A DNA stretch of 64,000 bases from Dyadobacter sp. 3J3 (GTDB taxonomy: Bacteria; Bacteroidota; Bacteroidia; Cytophagales; Spirosomataceae). The notes under the pieces are model-generated. The model was not told the DNA's origin. It was given only the letters and a program-made list of their open reading frames with translations, and did not search any database. The stretch is from NCBI RefSeq assembly GCF_009801115.1, contig NZ_VTOL01000001.1, positions 682,001-746,000 of the forward strand, written 5' to 3'. Position 1 is the first letter of the stretch, and each line of letters starts with the position of its first letter. The translations under genes and the position numbers were made by a program. Shown piece by piece: positions 7,967-16,352 of this stretch.

Positions 7967-10189
7967 ATGAATAATTTAGTAATTTCAGACAAAGTATCAA
8001 CCGCTGCAAAACGTGATATTGTTGATTTACAAAACAAGATCAACGCATTTAACACGGGTGAAACGCCGGAAGAAGCTTTTCGCAAGTTTCGTCTGACGCG
8101 CGGTGTGTACGGTCAGCGCCAGCCTGGCGTTCAAATGATCCGTATCAAATTGCCGTATGGACGTATCACCGCCGACCAGCTTGTTCGTATCGCTGATACC
8201 TCCGACAAATTTGCAACAGGAAACCTTCATGCGACTACGCGCCAGGATATACAATTGCACTTTGTTAAACTTTCAGATTCTCCACAACTTTGGTCCGATC
8301 TGGAAGATGCCGGAATTACTTTGAAAGAAGCATGTGGAAACACTATTCGTAACGTTACGGCTTCGTCCGTTGCAGGAATTGATCCGGATGAACCTTTTGA
8401 TGTTACGCCGATAACACATTCGATTTTCACTTATTTCCTTCGTAATCCGATCAATCAGGATATGGGACGGAAATTCAAAATCGCAGTTTCTTCCTCTGAA
8501 AAAGATTCAGCTTTGGCGTTCATCCATGACGTTGGACTTATCGCCAAAATGGGAACAAACGAAGCGGGCGAAGAAGTTAAAGGATTCAAGGTTTTGATCG
8601 GTGGCGGATTAGGTGCACAGCCTTTCTCGGCACAAACTGCTTTTGAATTCCTGGAAGAAAAAGATGTTATTCCATTCATAGAAGCTTTGCTTCGTGTTTT
8701 TGACCGTCATGGAGAACGAGTTCGTCGCCATAAAGCGCGGATGAAATTCCTTTTGAACGATCTTGGACTGGAAGGTTTGATGGCAAAAGTGGAAGAAGAA
8801 CGGACTGCTGTTAAAAATAAAATATTCCAGATTCCGGACGATTTATTCGGTACCAACGAAGCAGAATCAATCAACCACGCTCCTCGCCCATCTTTGAGCG
8901 AAGAAGAAATTTTGAAGATCGCTTCTGAAAATATTGAAGACCTGACAGAATTCACGAAATGGCTTAAAACCAACACGTTTGAACAAAAACAAAGAGGTTG
9001 GTATGCAGTTCAGTTACGTGTTTTGCTCGGAGATATGCATTCTGACACGGCGCGTTCCTTGGCTGATATTGTACGTCAATATGCTGCTGATGATATTCGC
9101 GTAACGGTTAATCAGGGATATATTCTTCGATTTATTAAAGGAGAAGACCTTGTAGCGATATACAACGAACTTTCGAAATTGGGATTGGTAAATCCAGGTT
9201 TTGATAGTACAATGGACATTACAACCTGCCCTGGAACAGATACTTGTAACCTGGCTATTACAAGCAGTTACGGAATTACGCGCGTTCTGGAAGACGTCAT
9301 GAAAGATGAATTTCCTGAAATGATTTACAACCAGGATATCAAGATCAAGATTAGCGGGTGTATGAACGGCTGCGGCCAGCATAATGCTTCTAATATTGGT
9401 TTCCACGGTAGTTCAATAAAAAATGGAAAACTGGTATTGCCAGCTTTGCAGGTTTTATTAGGCGGTGGTTTTTCCGGTGACGGAATTGGTTTGATTGGTG
9501 ATAAAGTAATTAAAGTTCCTGCCAAACGCGGACCAGAAGCGCTTCGCACAATCTTCAACGATTACGAATCAAATGCTTACGACGGAGAATATTTCAACCA
9601 ATATTACGCACGTCAGACTAAAAATTATTTCTTTCAGTTATTGAAACCTATCGCAGATCTTTCAACTATTCAGGAAGATGATTACCGCGACTGGGATCAT
9701 GATGAAATGTTCAAAACTGAAATTGGTGTTGGTGAATGTGCCAGCGTTTTGGTTGACCTTGTGGCCACGACAATTACAGAAGGACAGGAAAAATTAAATC
9801 TTGCAAAAGAAAATTTCGAATCAAAAATCTGGGCTGATGCGATTTATCATGCTTACAACGTTTTGATCACGGGTGCAAAAGGATTGTTGATGACCAAAGA
9901 TGTGAGCACAAACACACAGTATGGTATCATCAATGATTTCGAAAGTAACTTTGGAAAAGAGTTTAAATATGAAATCCCGGCAGAATATGTTTTGCCCGAT
10001 TCAGAAGAAACGCCTTTCCGTTCCCTTGCTTTCAGCATTAACAAATTTGAACCAACAGAGGAATTTGCTACTTATTTTGTAAAAACGGCGGAAGACTTTT
10101 TGAACTTTGTTCGTAATACACGCGGAGCTCAGCTGATGGAAACAGGAGAACCTGTATTGCAGGAGCTTTCATTTGGAAAGGATAGCTAG
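7967..10189 (+). CDS. Siroheme [4Fe-4S] sulfite (nitrite/sulfite) reductase with long C-terminal extension
   Basis: It reduces sulfite to sulfide, the last reductive step of assimilation. Two ferredoxin-like halves and two siroheme-binding halves are recognisable: FRLTRGVYGQRQPGVQMIRI and GNLHATTRQDIQLHFVKL near the N-terminus, and the cluster cysteines C421, C427 (TCPGTDTCNLA), C465 and C469 (SGCMNGCGQH), the last bridging to siroheme. At 740 residues it exceeds the usual 550-600; residues about 590-740 form a helical extension that in Bacteroidota is generally assigned to a HEPN-like fold. No CysJ flavoprotein is nearby, so the electron donor may be ferredoxin. Nitrite as substrate is possible, but context favours sulfite. 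Confidence 0.88.
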   Translation: MNNLVISDKVSTAAKRDIVDLQNKINAFNTGETPEEAFRKFRLTRGVYGQRQPGVQMIRIKLPYGRITADQLVRIADTSDKFATGNLHATTRQDIQLHFVKLSDSPQLWSDLEDAGITLKEACGNTIRNVTASSVAGIDPDEPFDVTPITHSIFTYFLRNPINQDMGRKFKIAVSSSEKDSALAFIHDVGLIAKMGTNEAGEEVKGFKVLIGGGLGAQPFSAQTAFEFLEEKDVIPFIEALLRVFDRHGERVRRHKARMKFLLNDLGLEGLMAKVEEERTAVKNKIFQIPDDLFGTNEAESINHAPRPSLSEEEILKIASENIEDLTEFTKWLKTNTFEQKQRGWYAVQLRVLLGDMHSDTARSLADIVRQYAADDIRVTVNQGYILRFIKGEDLVAIYNELSKLGLVNPGFDSTMDITTCPGTDTCNLAITSSYGITRVLEDVMKDEFPEMIYNQDIKIKISGCMNGCGQHNASNIGFHGSSIKNGKLVLPALQVLLGGGFSGDGIGLIGDKVIKVPAKRGPEALRTIFNDYESNAYDGEYFNQYYARQTKNYFFQLLKPIADLSTIQEDDYRDWDHDEMFKTEIGVGECASVLVDLVATTITEGQEKLNLAKENFESKIWADAIYHAYNVLITGAKGLLMTKDVSTNTQYGIINDFESNFGKEFKYEIPAEYVLPDSEETPFRSLAFSINKFEPTEEFATYFVKTAEDFLNFVRNTRGAQLMETGEPVLQELSFGKDS

Positions 10190-10378
10190 GCTGTTGGCTT
10201 TTAGGCGTTAGCTTTTAGCTGCGGCTCGAATTAAGATTATATATATTGAAAGAAGTCAACTTTTGAAAGTTGACTTCTTTCATCTCACTTCATTTCTATT
10301 TCAGCAGACTGAATTTTTATGCTGAAAATTCTCTTACAGCAACCCACTGACAGCTGATCGCCGAAAGCCGACAGCTAT
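10187..10378 (+). repeat. Heptad-unit inverted repeat, copy 2
   Basis: The left arm begins at the TAG stop of the sulfite reductase gene and reads in 7-bp steps (TTGGCTT, TTAGGCG, TTAGCTT, TTAGCTG, CGGCTCG). The right arm (10346-10378) is, as reverse complement, TCGGCTT, TCGGCGA, TCAGCTG, TCAG. The arms enclose the 17-bp perfect hairpin at 10247-10282. Confidence 0.65.
10247..10282 (+). terminator. 17-bp perfect hairpin between sulfite reductase and cobA
   Basis: TGAAAGAAGTCAACTTT pairs perfectly with AAAGTTGACTTCTTTCA across a 2-base centre. The descending arm is T-rich, so it can act as a terminator or a strong processing hairpin in the sulfite reductase-cobA spacer. Confidence 0.6.
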
Positions 10379-10384
10379 TTCCCT

Positions 10385-11137
10385 ATGAAACTTACATTAA
10401 TCGGTGCCGGTCCCGGCGATCCTGACCTGATCACTTTGAAAGGTATTAAAGCATTACAAACTGCCAAAGTTGTGCTTTATGACGCCCTTGTGCATCCTGC
10501 CATTTTAGATCATTGTCCCGAAGAATGTTTGAAAATTCATGTTGGAAAACGTTTTGGAAAAGTAAGCTGCGGACAGGATGAAATTAACAAACTGATTGTT
10601 GCCTCTGCCAGTGAGTATGGAGAAGTAGTACGTTTGAAGGGTGGCGATTCATTTATTTTCGGTCGCGGTTATGAAGAAATTGAATATGCTGCCCAACACG
10701 GTATTGAATCCGAAGTTATTCCTGGTATTTCCAGTACTTATGCAGTTCCGGCTTTGGCAGGAATTCCATTGACTTCCCGTGGTGTGAGCGAAAGCTTCTG
10801 GGTTGTAACCGGAACTACAAAATCACATGAATTATCGGCCGATCTTCCCTGGGCAGCACGTTCTTCTGCAACGGTTGTGATCCTTATGGGAACACACAAA
10901 CTCGACGAAATAATTAATATCTACACCGATCTGGATAAATTTGACGAGCCAATTGCAATCATTCAAAACGGTTCACTTCCGGAACAAAAAATTGTTTTGG
11001 GAACGATTGGAAATATCTTACTACTGGCAAAAGAAGCAGACATAAAATCTCCCGCAGTCATCGTGATTGGAAAAGTTGCAGCGCTTCCGGGATTGACCTT
11101 CCAGAAAATTGAAGAAATGGTTAACAAACAGCTTTAG
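10385..11137 (+). CDS. cobA: Uroporphyrinogen-III C-methyltransferase
   Basis: It makes precorrin-2 from uroporphyrinogen III with S-adenosylmethionine, the first step to the siroheme needed by the sulfite reductase upstream. The tetrapyrrole methylase fold shows the N-terminal GAGPGDPDLITLKG loop, VVRLKGGDSFIFGRGYEE, the PGISSTYAVPALAGIPLTSRG loop and VTGTTKS. At 250 residues it is a single-function SUMT without the fused CysG dehydrogenase/chelatase domain. No complete Met8/SirC gene is in this window; only a remnant-like segment in the TSUP protein resembles it. Confidence 0.93.
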   Translation: MKLTLIGAGPGDPDLITLKGIKALQTAKVVLYDALVHPAILDHCPEECLKIHVGKRFGKVSCGQDEINKLIVASASEYGEVVRLKGGDSFIFGRGYEEIEYAAQHGIESEVIPGISSTYAVPALAGIPLTSRGVSESFWVVTGTTKSHELSADLPWAARSSATVVILMGTHKLDEIINIYTDLDKFDEPIAIIQNGSLPEQKIVLGTIGNILLLAKEADIKSPAVIVIGKVAALPGLTFQKIEEMVNKQL

Positions 11138-11166
11138 GGAATATGCTGATAACAGAAATGCTACTT

Positions 11167-11460
11167 TTAAAGAATAAAAAAGTAAATAATCCCTGCTAGT
11201 ACAAGATAACTAACGAACAGCCACTTCTTTTTATATTCATAGGCTTCCCGATTGTGAACATAATCAAAAACCATGGAAGCAGAGAAACCTATAACCATCA
11301 GCACAACAGAAAATACTCCACAATCCATTCTGTAATGCTTGTAGGTATGAAGTGCAGGCGCACCCAATGCCAAATACATGAGCCACATACCGAATCCCAT
11401 TCGATACAGATATACGCTGAGGCGACGATCATTCTTTATGTCAAATAAGCTTTCTAACAC
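11167..11460 (-). CDS. Small membrane protein of unknown function
   Basis: I do not recognise a family. The 97 residues have a basic N-terminus (FDIKNDRRLSVYLYRMG) and three hydrophobic stretches: about 22-38, 48-66 and 80-97 (WLFVSYLVLAGIIYFFIL at the very end), with a conserved-looking HTYKHYRMDCG between the first two. It points away from cobA and diverges from the acyltransferase gene at 11563. The coding call rests on a clean hydrophobic pattern and the lack of any competing frame; function is unknown. Confidence 0.55.
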   Translation of the reverse strand: MLESLFDIKNDRRLSVYLYRMGFGMWLMYLALGAPALHTYKHYRMDCGVFSVVLMVIGFSASMVFDYVHNREAYEYKKKWLFVSYLVLAGIIYFFIL

Positions 11461-11562
11461 AGTTTGATACGTATTGATTTGATAGTGAAGCTAACCAAAT
11501 TTAAAAAGAAATGCTAATTTTTTATACACATACGTTATATGTAATATTGTAAAAAAGTATTT

Positions 11563-12474
11563 ATGAATAAAATCGTTGCCAAAATTTCAATTTTCTTTCT
11601 TAATTCTATTGCGCATCTCTCATGGAATAACATATTCAGAGTATCCACTGCGCTGAGCTGGTTGCTATTTGGTATCGTTGGATATCGCAAAAAGGTAATT
11701 TTCGAAAATTTACGCAATAGCTTTCCTGAAAAAACGGAGGGAGAAATTAAAGTTATTTCCCGCAATTTTTATATTCATTTCACCGATATTATTCTGGAAA
11801 CTTTAAAGTTCAGGACCGCTTCTCCGGAAGTTATTCGTGAACGACTTGAAGGTGATCTTACGATTGTAAATAACTTATACAAACAAAATAAAAGTGCTGT
11901 TTTCCTCATGGGCCATCGCGGCAACTGGGAGCTGGCCAATTTATTTTCATCTCTTCAATTTTCGCACGACTGCATCGTAGTGTATCGCCCGTTGCAAAAT
12001 AAAGTTTTTGATAAATGGTTTCTGGATTATAGGACTCGTTTTGGGGCGAAACTTGTCCCGATGGACAAAATATTTAAGGAGTTGCTGACACCAAGAACCA
12101 AACCTTTTGTAGTTGTTTTGGCCAATGACCAATCTGCAAATCCGAAGACTGCTTTCTGGACAAAATTCCTACATCAGGACACCGGTGTTTTCCGGGGCGT
12201 GGAAGCCATAGCACGAAAATTAAATCTTACTGTACTATACGCAGAATTCAGCAAAGTCGAGAACAAAAGGGGCTTTTATCATGTTGACATTACAACAATA
12301 ACCGACACGCCTAAGGAAGTTCCGGTCAATGGAATTTTGGAAAAGCAGATTCAGATATTAGAGCAGGATATTCGCCTTCAGCCGCACAACTGGCTTTGGA
12401 GCCACCGACGCTGGAAACATGAAAAACCTGAATCTCTAAAACCAGAACAATTGCTGAGTTTAGTGCCACGATAA
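11563..12474 (+). CDS. Lipid A biosynthesis acyltransferase (LpxL/HtrB family), first copy
   Basis: This inner-membrane acyltransferase (PF03279) transfers a secondary acyl chain to a lipid A-type or related lipid. The catalytic HX4E motif is HRGNWE (in FLMGHRGNWELANLF). Downstream ANDQSANPKTAFWTKFLHQDTGVFRG in sense matches the conserved DQ and GxxRG region, and the C-terminus NWLWSHRRWKH is the family signature end. The N-terminus has a membrane helix (ALSWLLFGIVGYRK). It is followed after 81 bases by a second copy. Aminolipid or ornithine-lipid acylation is an alternative role. Confidence 0.88.
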   Translation: MNKIVAKISIFFLNSIAHLSWNNIFRVSTALSWLLFGIVGYRKKVIFENLRNSFPEKTEGEIKVISRNFYIHFTDIILETLKFRTASPEVIRERLEGDLTIVNNLYKQNKSAVFLMGHRGNWELANLFSSLQFSHDCIVVYRPLQNKVFDKWFLDYRTRFGAKLVPMDKIFKELLTPRTKPFVVVLANDQSANPKTAFWTKFLHQDTGVFRGVEAIARKLNLTVLYAEFSKVENKRGFYHVDITTITDTPKEVPVNGILEKQIQILEQDIRLQPHNWLWSHRRWKHEKPESLKPEQLLSLVPR

Positions 12475-12555
12475 TAGTTTCAGGCCATTTCCATATCCCT
12501 TCTGAAAACGGTACGGTTATTTTTCACCAGTACTCCCACTTTTAGAAAGTCTTGT

Positions 12556-13470
12556 ATGGAAAATTTCCTTACCCGTATTGTCATAAAATTATTATCTACG
12601 ATTTCGCATCTTTCATGGAAAACATTATACCGTTTTTCCGACCTGCTGCGGTTTATTATTTTTGATATTTTCCACTATCGACAGAAAGTAATTCTTACCA
12701 ATCTTAAAAACAGTTTCCCGAGCCTTCCCAAGGCTACGATCCGAAAAATTGCCCGGAAATATTATCAGAATTTTACAGATATTATTTTTGAAACAATCAA
12801 ATTAAGAAGCATTTCAAAGTCTGATTTATTAAAACGGTTTGAAGCAGAATCGGATATTCTGGATCTTTATTATGCTCAAAAGAAAAACCTGGTTGTCGTA
12901 GCCGGGCATCTTGGAAATTGGGAAATGCTTAATTTGTTTGCTTCGGTCAGATTCCGTTATCAGATGGTCGTAGTATATCACCAGCTCGCGAATCAAACCT
13001 TTGACAACTGGTTCAAAGATGTCAGAACCCAGTTCGGGACCGAAATGGTACCTATGCAGAAAGCTTTTCAGAGTGCTGTAAGTCCGCGTGACAAACCTTT
13101 TCTCTTTATCCTCATCAACGATCAATCTCCTTCACCCGAACGTGCTTACTGGACAACTTTCCTAAATCAGGATACGGGTGTTTTCAGAGGTGTTGAACTG
13201 ATCGCCCGGAAGCTAAATGCTCCTGTACTTTATATGGGTGTGTTAAGAAATAATTTTAAGCGGGGATTCTACAAATTTTATTTTAAATTGATCACCGAAA
13301 CGCCAAAACAAGAGCCGACGAATTATATTCTTCAGAAGCAAATTTCGTTTTTAGAAGAAGATATTATCCGGCAGCCAGACAATTGGTTATGGAGCCATAA
13401 ACGCTGGAAACATAAACGTCCGCAAGTACTGCACCGGGATCAAACATTGGAAGTAAAAGAAAAATCGTGA
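12556..13470 (+). CDS. Lipid A biosynthesis acyltransferase (LpxL/HtrB family), second copy
   Basis: This is a paralogue of the preceding gene with the same architecture: membrane-proximal N-terminus, HX4E motif HLGNWE, INDQSPSPERAYWTTFLNQD block, FRGVELIARKL, and NWLWSHKRWKH near the end. At 304 residues it is full length. The two copies have diverged enough that they probably add different chains or use different acceptors (inference). Its TGA overlaps the GTG start of the glycosyltransferase gene, indicating translational coupling. Confidence 0.88.
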   Translation: MENFLTRIVIKLLSTISHLSWKTLYRFSDLLRFIIFDIFHYRQKVILTNLKNSFPSLPKATIRKIARKYYQNFTDIIFETIKLRSISKSDLLKRFEAESDILDLYYAQKKNLVVVAGHLGNWEMLNLFASVRFRYQMVVVYHQLANQTFDNWFKDVRTQFGTEMVPMQKAFQSAVSPRDKPFLFILINDQSPSPERAYWTTFLNQDTGVFRGVELIARKLNAPVLYMGVLRNNFKRGFYKFYFKLITETPKQEPTNYILQKQISFLEEDIIRQPDNWLWSHKRWKHKRPQVLHRDQTLEVKEKS

Positions 13471-14453
13471 ACAAACCTGTTAAATTTTTAATCCTACGCT
13501 TTTCATCAATTGGTGATATTGTACTGACGACTCCCGTAATACGCTGCCTGAAACAGCAATATCCAGATGCGGAGGTTCATTATTTTACTAAAAGCAAATT
13601 TGGCTTCCTTCTTGAAGATAATCCCTACGTCGATAAAATCTGGTTGCTGGATGGAAGTCTGAGTAAAATGATCAAAGAACTGCGTGCGGAAAAGTTTGAT
13701 TACATAATTGATCTGCATACCAATTTACGAACGCTTCATATCAAACTGGCGCTTTTCACACAGTCGTATAGTTTCCAAAAACTGAACGCCCAAAAATGGC
13801 TGCAAACCCAGTTTAAAATAAATTATCTTCCCGACATTCATATCGTTGACCGGTATCTGGAAACCCTGGTTCCCTTAGGTGTAATAAATGACGATTTGGG
13901 TCTGGATTATTTTATTCCCTATAAAGATAAAGTTGAACGGAACTGGATTCCGGAAACGCATCAGGATAATTTTGTGGCTTACGCTATTGGCGGACAGCAT
14001 ACTACCAAAAAGCTGCCCGTTCATCGCATGATCGAACTTTGCCGAAAAATAAATTATCCGATTATTCTCCTTGGCGGAAAAGAAGATTTCGAAGCGGGAG
14101 AAGAAATTGTAAAAGCACTGGGCGAAAAAATGATTTTCAACGGTTCCGGGAAATATAATTTTAATCAATCTGCTTCTCTCATTGAACAATCGCTGATTGT
14201 TTTTTCTCATGACACCGGATTGATGCATGTAGCAGCTGCATTCAAGAAAAAAGTATATTCGATATGGGGAAATACGGTTCCGGCGTTTGGCATGTATCCT
14301 TACAAAACGGCTTTTGAAGTCATTGAAAATAATGATCTGGATTGCAGGCCATGTTCTAAAATCGGATACAAGGAATGCCCGAAGAAACATTTCAAATGCA
14401 TGAATGAAGTATCTTTCAATTTCGAAATTAAAGAACTTCCTCTTAGTAAATAA
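13467..14453 (+). CDS. Glycosyltransferase family 9 (heptosyltransferase-like)
   Basis: This ADP-heptose:LPS heptosyltransferase-type enzyme (GT9, GT-B fold) acts on cell-surface lipooligosaccharide. The N-terminal FLILRFSSIGDIVLTTPVIRCLKQ and the C-terminal donor-site region SHDTGLMHVAAAFKKKVYSIWGNT are the family signatures. The tail holds a cysteine cluster (DCRPCSKIGYKECPKKHFKCM) common in Bacteroidota GT9 proteins. The GTG start at 13467 lies inside the stop codon of the upstream acyltransferase (GTGA overlap). The three genes look like one envelope-lipid operon. Confidence 0.88.
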   Translation: MNKPVKFLILRFSSIGDIVLTTPVIRCLKQQYPDAEVHYFTKSKFGFLLEDNPYVDKIWLLDGSLSKMIKELRAEKFDYIIDLHTNLRTLHIKLALFTQSYSFQKLNAQKWLQTQFKINYLPDIHIVDRYLETLVPLGVINDDLGLDYFIPYKDKVERNWIPETHQDNFVAYAIGGQHTTKKLPVHRMIELCRKINYPIILLGGKEDFEAGEEIVKALGEKMIFNGSGKYNFNQSASLIEQSLIVFSHDTGLMHVAAAFKKKVYSIWGNTVPAFGMYPYKTAFEVIENNDLDCRPCSKIGYKECPKKHFKCMNEVSFNFEIKELPLSK

Positions 14454-14504
14454 CGTTACAAACTGGTGTTAAAACGCCCACCGAAATTTTAATTTAATTG
14501 TTGG

Positions 14505-15398
14505 ATGAATAAGAAAGTAAATATCGGAATCGTTCAGATGAGCTGTTCCGCTGATGTTGATGCTAACTTCGAAAAAGCTAAAACTAAAATAAGAGAAGCC
14601 GCTGCCAAAGGTGCTCAGATCGTTTGTCTGCAGGAGCTTTTCAAATCCTTGTATTTCTGTGATGTTGAAGATCATAAAAACTTTGAACTGGCAGAACCAA
14701 TTCCTGGTCCTTCAACGGAATCTTTAAGCAGTCTGGCAAAAGAATTAGGCGTTGTTATCATAGCTTCCTTGTTCGAAAAACGAGCACAAGGACTGTATCA
14801 TAATACAACTGCGGTACTGGATGCAGACGGTACCTATTTAGGAAAATATCGTAAAATGCACATTCCGGATGACCCGGGATATTATGAGAAATTCTATTTT
14901 ACACCTGGAGATGCATCTTTGGAGGAATCAAATTCGCACGGTTACAGGACTTTTGATACAAAATTTGCCAAAATCGGCGTATTAATATGTTGGGATCAGT
15001 GGTATCCGGAAGCAGCAAGAATTACCAGCTTAATGGGTGCCGAAATATTGTTTTATCCTACGGCAATTGGCTGGGATACGAATGAGACCGATCCTATCAT
15101 CAATGATGAACAATACGGTGCGTGGCAAACCATTCAGCGGGGACATGCTGTTGCTAATGGCATTTACGTAGTTTCTGTGAACCGCGTTGGACGCGAGGCG
15201 GATCAGCAATTCTGGGGCGGTTCTTTTATAGCAAATCCTCAGGGACGCCTGCTATATCTGGCCCCACATATAGAAGAAATTGTACATGTCGAAGAAATCG
15301 ATTTGCAAAAACTTGACCATTACAGAACAACCTGGCCGTTCCTGAGAGATAGAAGAGTGGATTCTTACAAACCAATTCTTAGTCGCTACATTGATTAA
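14505..15398 (+). CDS. aguB: N-carbamoylputrescine amidase
   Basis: It hydrolyses N-carbamoylputrescine to putrescine, CO2 and ammonia. It is a nitrilase-superfamily enzyme with the catalytic triad E44 (CLQELF), K117 (KYRKMHIPDDPGYYEKFYFTPGD in sense) and C162 (LICWDQWYPEAAR). The length of 297 and the WDTNETDP and GHAVANGIYVVSVNRVG segments are typical of AguB. The partner agmatine deiminase is encoded at 19584-20642 on the same strand, about 4.2 kb away, so the pathway is present but split. A strong bidirectional hairpin follows the gene. Confidence 0.92.
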   Translation: MNKKVNIGIVQMSCSADVDANFEKAKTKIREAAAKGAQIVCLQELFKSLYFCDVEDHKNFELAEPIPGPSTESLSSLAKELGVVIIASLFEKRAQGLYHNTTAVLDADGTYLGKYRKMHIPDDPGYYEKFYFTPGDASLEESNSHGYRTFDTKFAKIGVLICWDQWYPEAARITSLMGAEILFYPTAIGWDTNETDPIINDEQYGAWQTIQRGHAVANGIYVVSVNRVGREADQQFWGGSFIANPQGRLLYLAPHIEEIVHVEEIDLQKLDHYRTTWPFLRDRRVDSYKPILSRYID

Positions 15399-15422
15399 CA
15401 ACATTATCTTAAAAATATAACT

Positions 15423-15477
15423 ATTCCAATAAAGCCAGAATTTCCATAAATTATGGTCATTCTGGCTTTATTGGAAT
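15423..15477. terminator. 19-bp perfect hairpin after aguB
   Basis: ATTCCAATAAAGCCAGAAT (15423-15441) and ATTCTGGCTTTATTGGAAT (15459-15477) pair perfectly. The loop itself contains CCATAA/TTATGG. T- and A-rich flanks make it a likely strong terminator. Confidence 0.75.
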
Positions 15478-15949
15478 TATCTATTGTCAAAATAAAATAT
15501 GAAAGCTACTATAAAGATAAGTCACTGCTATTCAAATATATAAAAACAAAAAAAGTCAAAAAGTTTCTCCCCGGCATTTTTCAGCTTCTCAGGCATTTAA
15601 GAAATATCAAAGGAATTGTAAGTCTACATATTTTATAGATTGGATTAAAACTTGATAATTTTAATAAATTATCAATATAGTGCTATAATATTCTACCACT
15701 TTCGGGTTAAACCAATTTTTATTGCAAAAAGTAACAAGTATTAGATTTATTCTCTTGCATTTATCCACTTTGTCAGTATATTTGAAATGTCATTAAACGA
15801 ATGACTAGACTTTCAAACTGCCAGATATATTCCAGCCGCACATGAATATATCTGAATGTAAGAAGTACGAACACGATCCTCTTTGATTGCTTATGCTCAG
15901 GCATAGCTACAAAGAAGTTCTGCTTTTTTACAATATAATTTTGTCAATT
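15478..15949. other. Gene-free stretch with several hairpins
   Basis: No convincing coding frame is present. Two perfect 10-bp inverted repeats are visible: TTGATAATTT/AAATTATCAA (15652-15675) and AGATATATTC/GAATATATCT (15823-15853, 11-base loop). A third imperfect one reads GCTTATGC/GGCATAGC (about 15888-15907) and is followed by a T run. TAATTTTG at 15936-15943 matches the TAnnTTTG promoter box and would start transcription near 15950. Confidence 0.4.
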
Positions 15950-16149
15950 GTTAACCTGACTACGTGGACAAACATTGTCAGCACCTGAATTTTTTACGTT
16001 TATTCGGTGTCCGGCTAAACTGTTTGTCCTCGATTAAGAGGGTATTGCTTTCCGGAAAAGCAGTTTTACAAGATTATGGCTGTTGGAAATGTCTATGTGA
16101 ACGTGTGTGCGGCGCACAGAAACGTGGACACCACAGCCATAACTTTTTT
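15950..16149 (+). ncRNA. Candidate structured non-coding RNA with terminator
   Basis: Three nested or adjacent stems can be drawn. (1) GGACAAAC 15966-15973 with GTTTGTCC 16022-16029, enclosing CACC-T-GAAT with ATTC-GGTG. (2) TGCTTT 16046-16051 with AAAGCA 16057-16062. (3) TTATGGCTGT 16074-16083 with ACAGCCATAA 16133-16142, enclosing TGTGC/GCACA, followed by TTTTTT at 16144-16149. A TAATTTTG box lies just upstream. It does not match 6S, tmRNA, RNase P or SRP consensus as I know them. A 76-codon frame crosses it (15964-16194) and its Cys-rich centre vaguely recalls an ISL3 transposase zinc finger, so a decayed IS fragment is the alternative. Confidence 0.4.
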
Positions 16150-16352
16150 ACTGTTGACCGATATAAATTTCTTACAATCGCTACATCAGCGTAACAGAAG
16201 TTTAAAGCTTGCCTGGATCTATATTATAAAAAATTAGTGCATGACCGAATTACTATAAACCTCTGTAACAGCAAAATAGGGAATTATAAAAAGTTTGTTT
16301 AAATTTATCTTATCAATCACTCCAATTACTATTACTTAACTTTTACAGGAAA

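Noticed and set aside
15453-15638. 61-codon frame after aguB
   Set aside because: It begins inside the 19-bp terminator stem, is lysine/isoleucine-rich like random A+T-rich DNA, and shows no domain or signal pattern.
15964-16194. 76-codon frame, possibly a fragment of an ISL3-type transposase zinc finger
   Set aside because: The Cys spacing does not match the family and the DNA is better explained by paired stems. It is kept only as an alternative under the candidate RNA.
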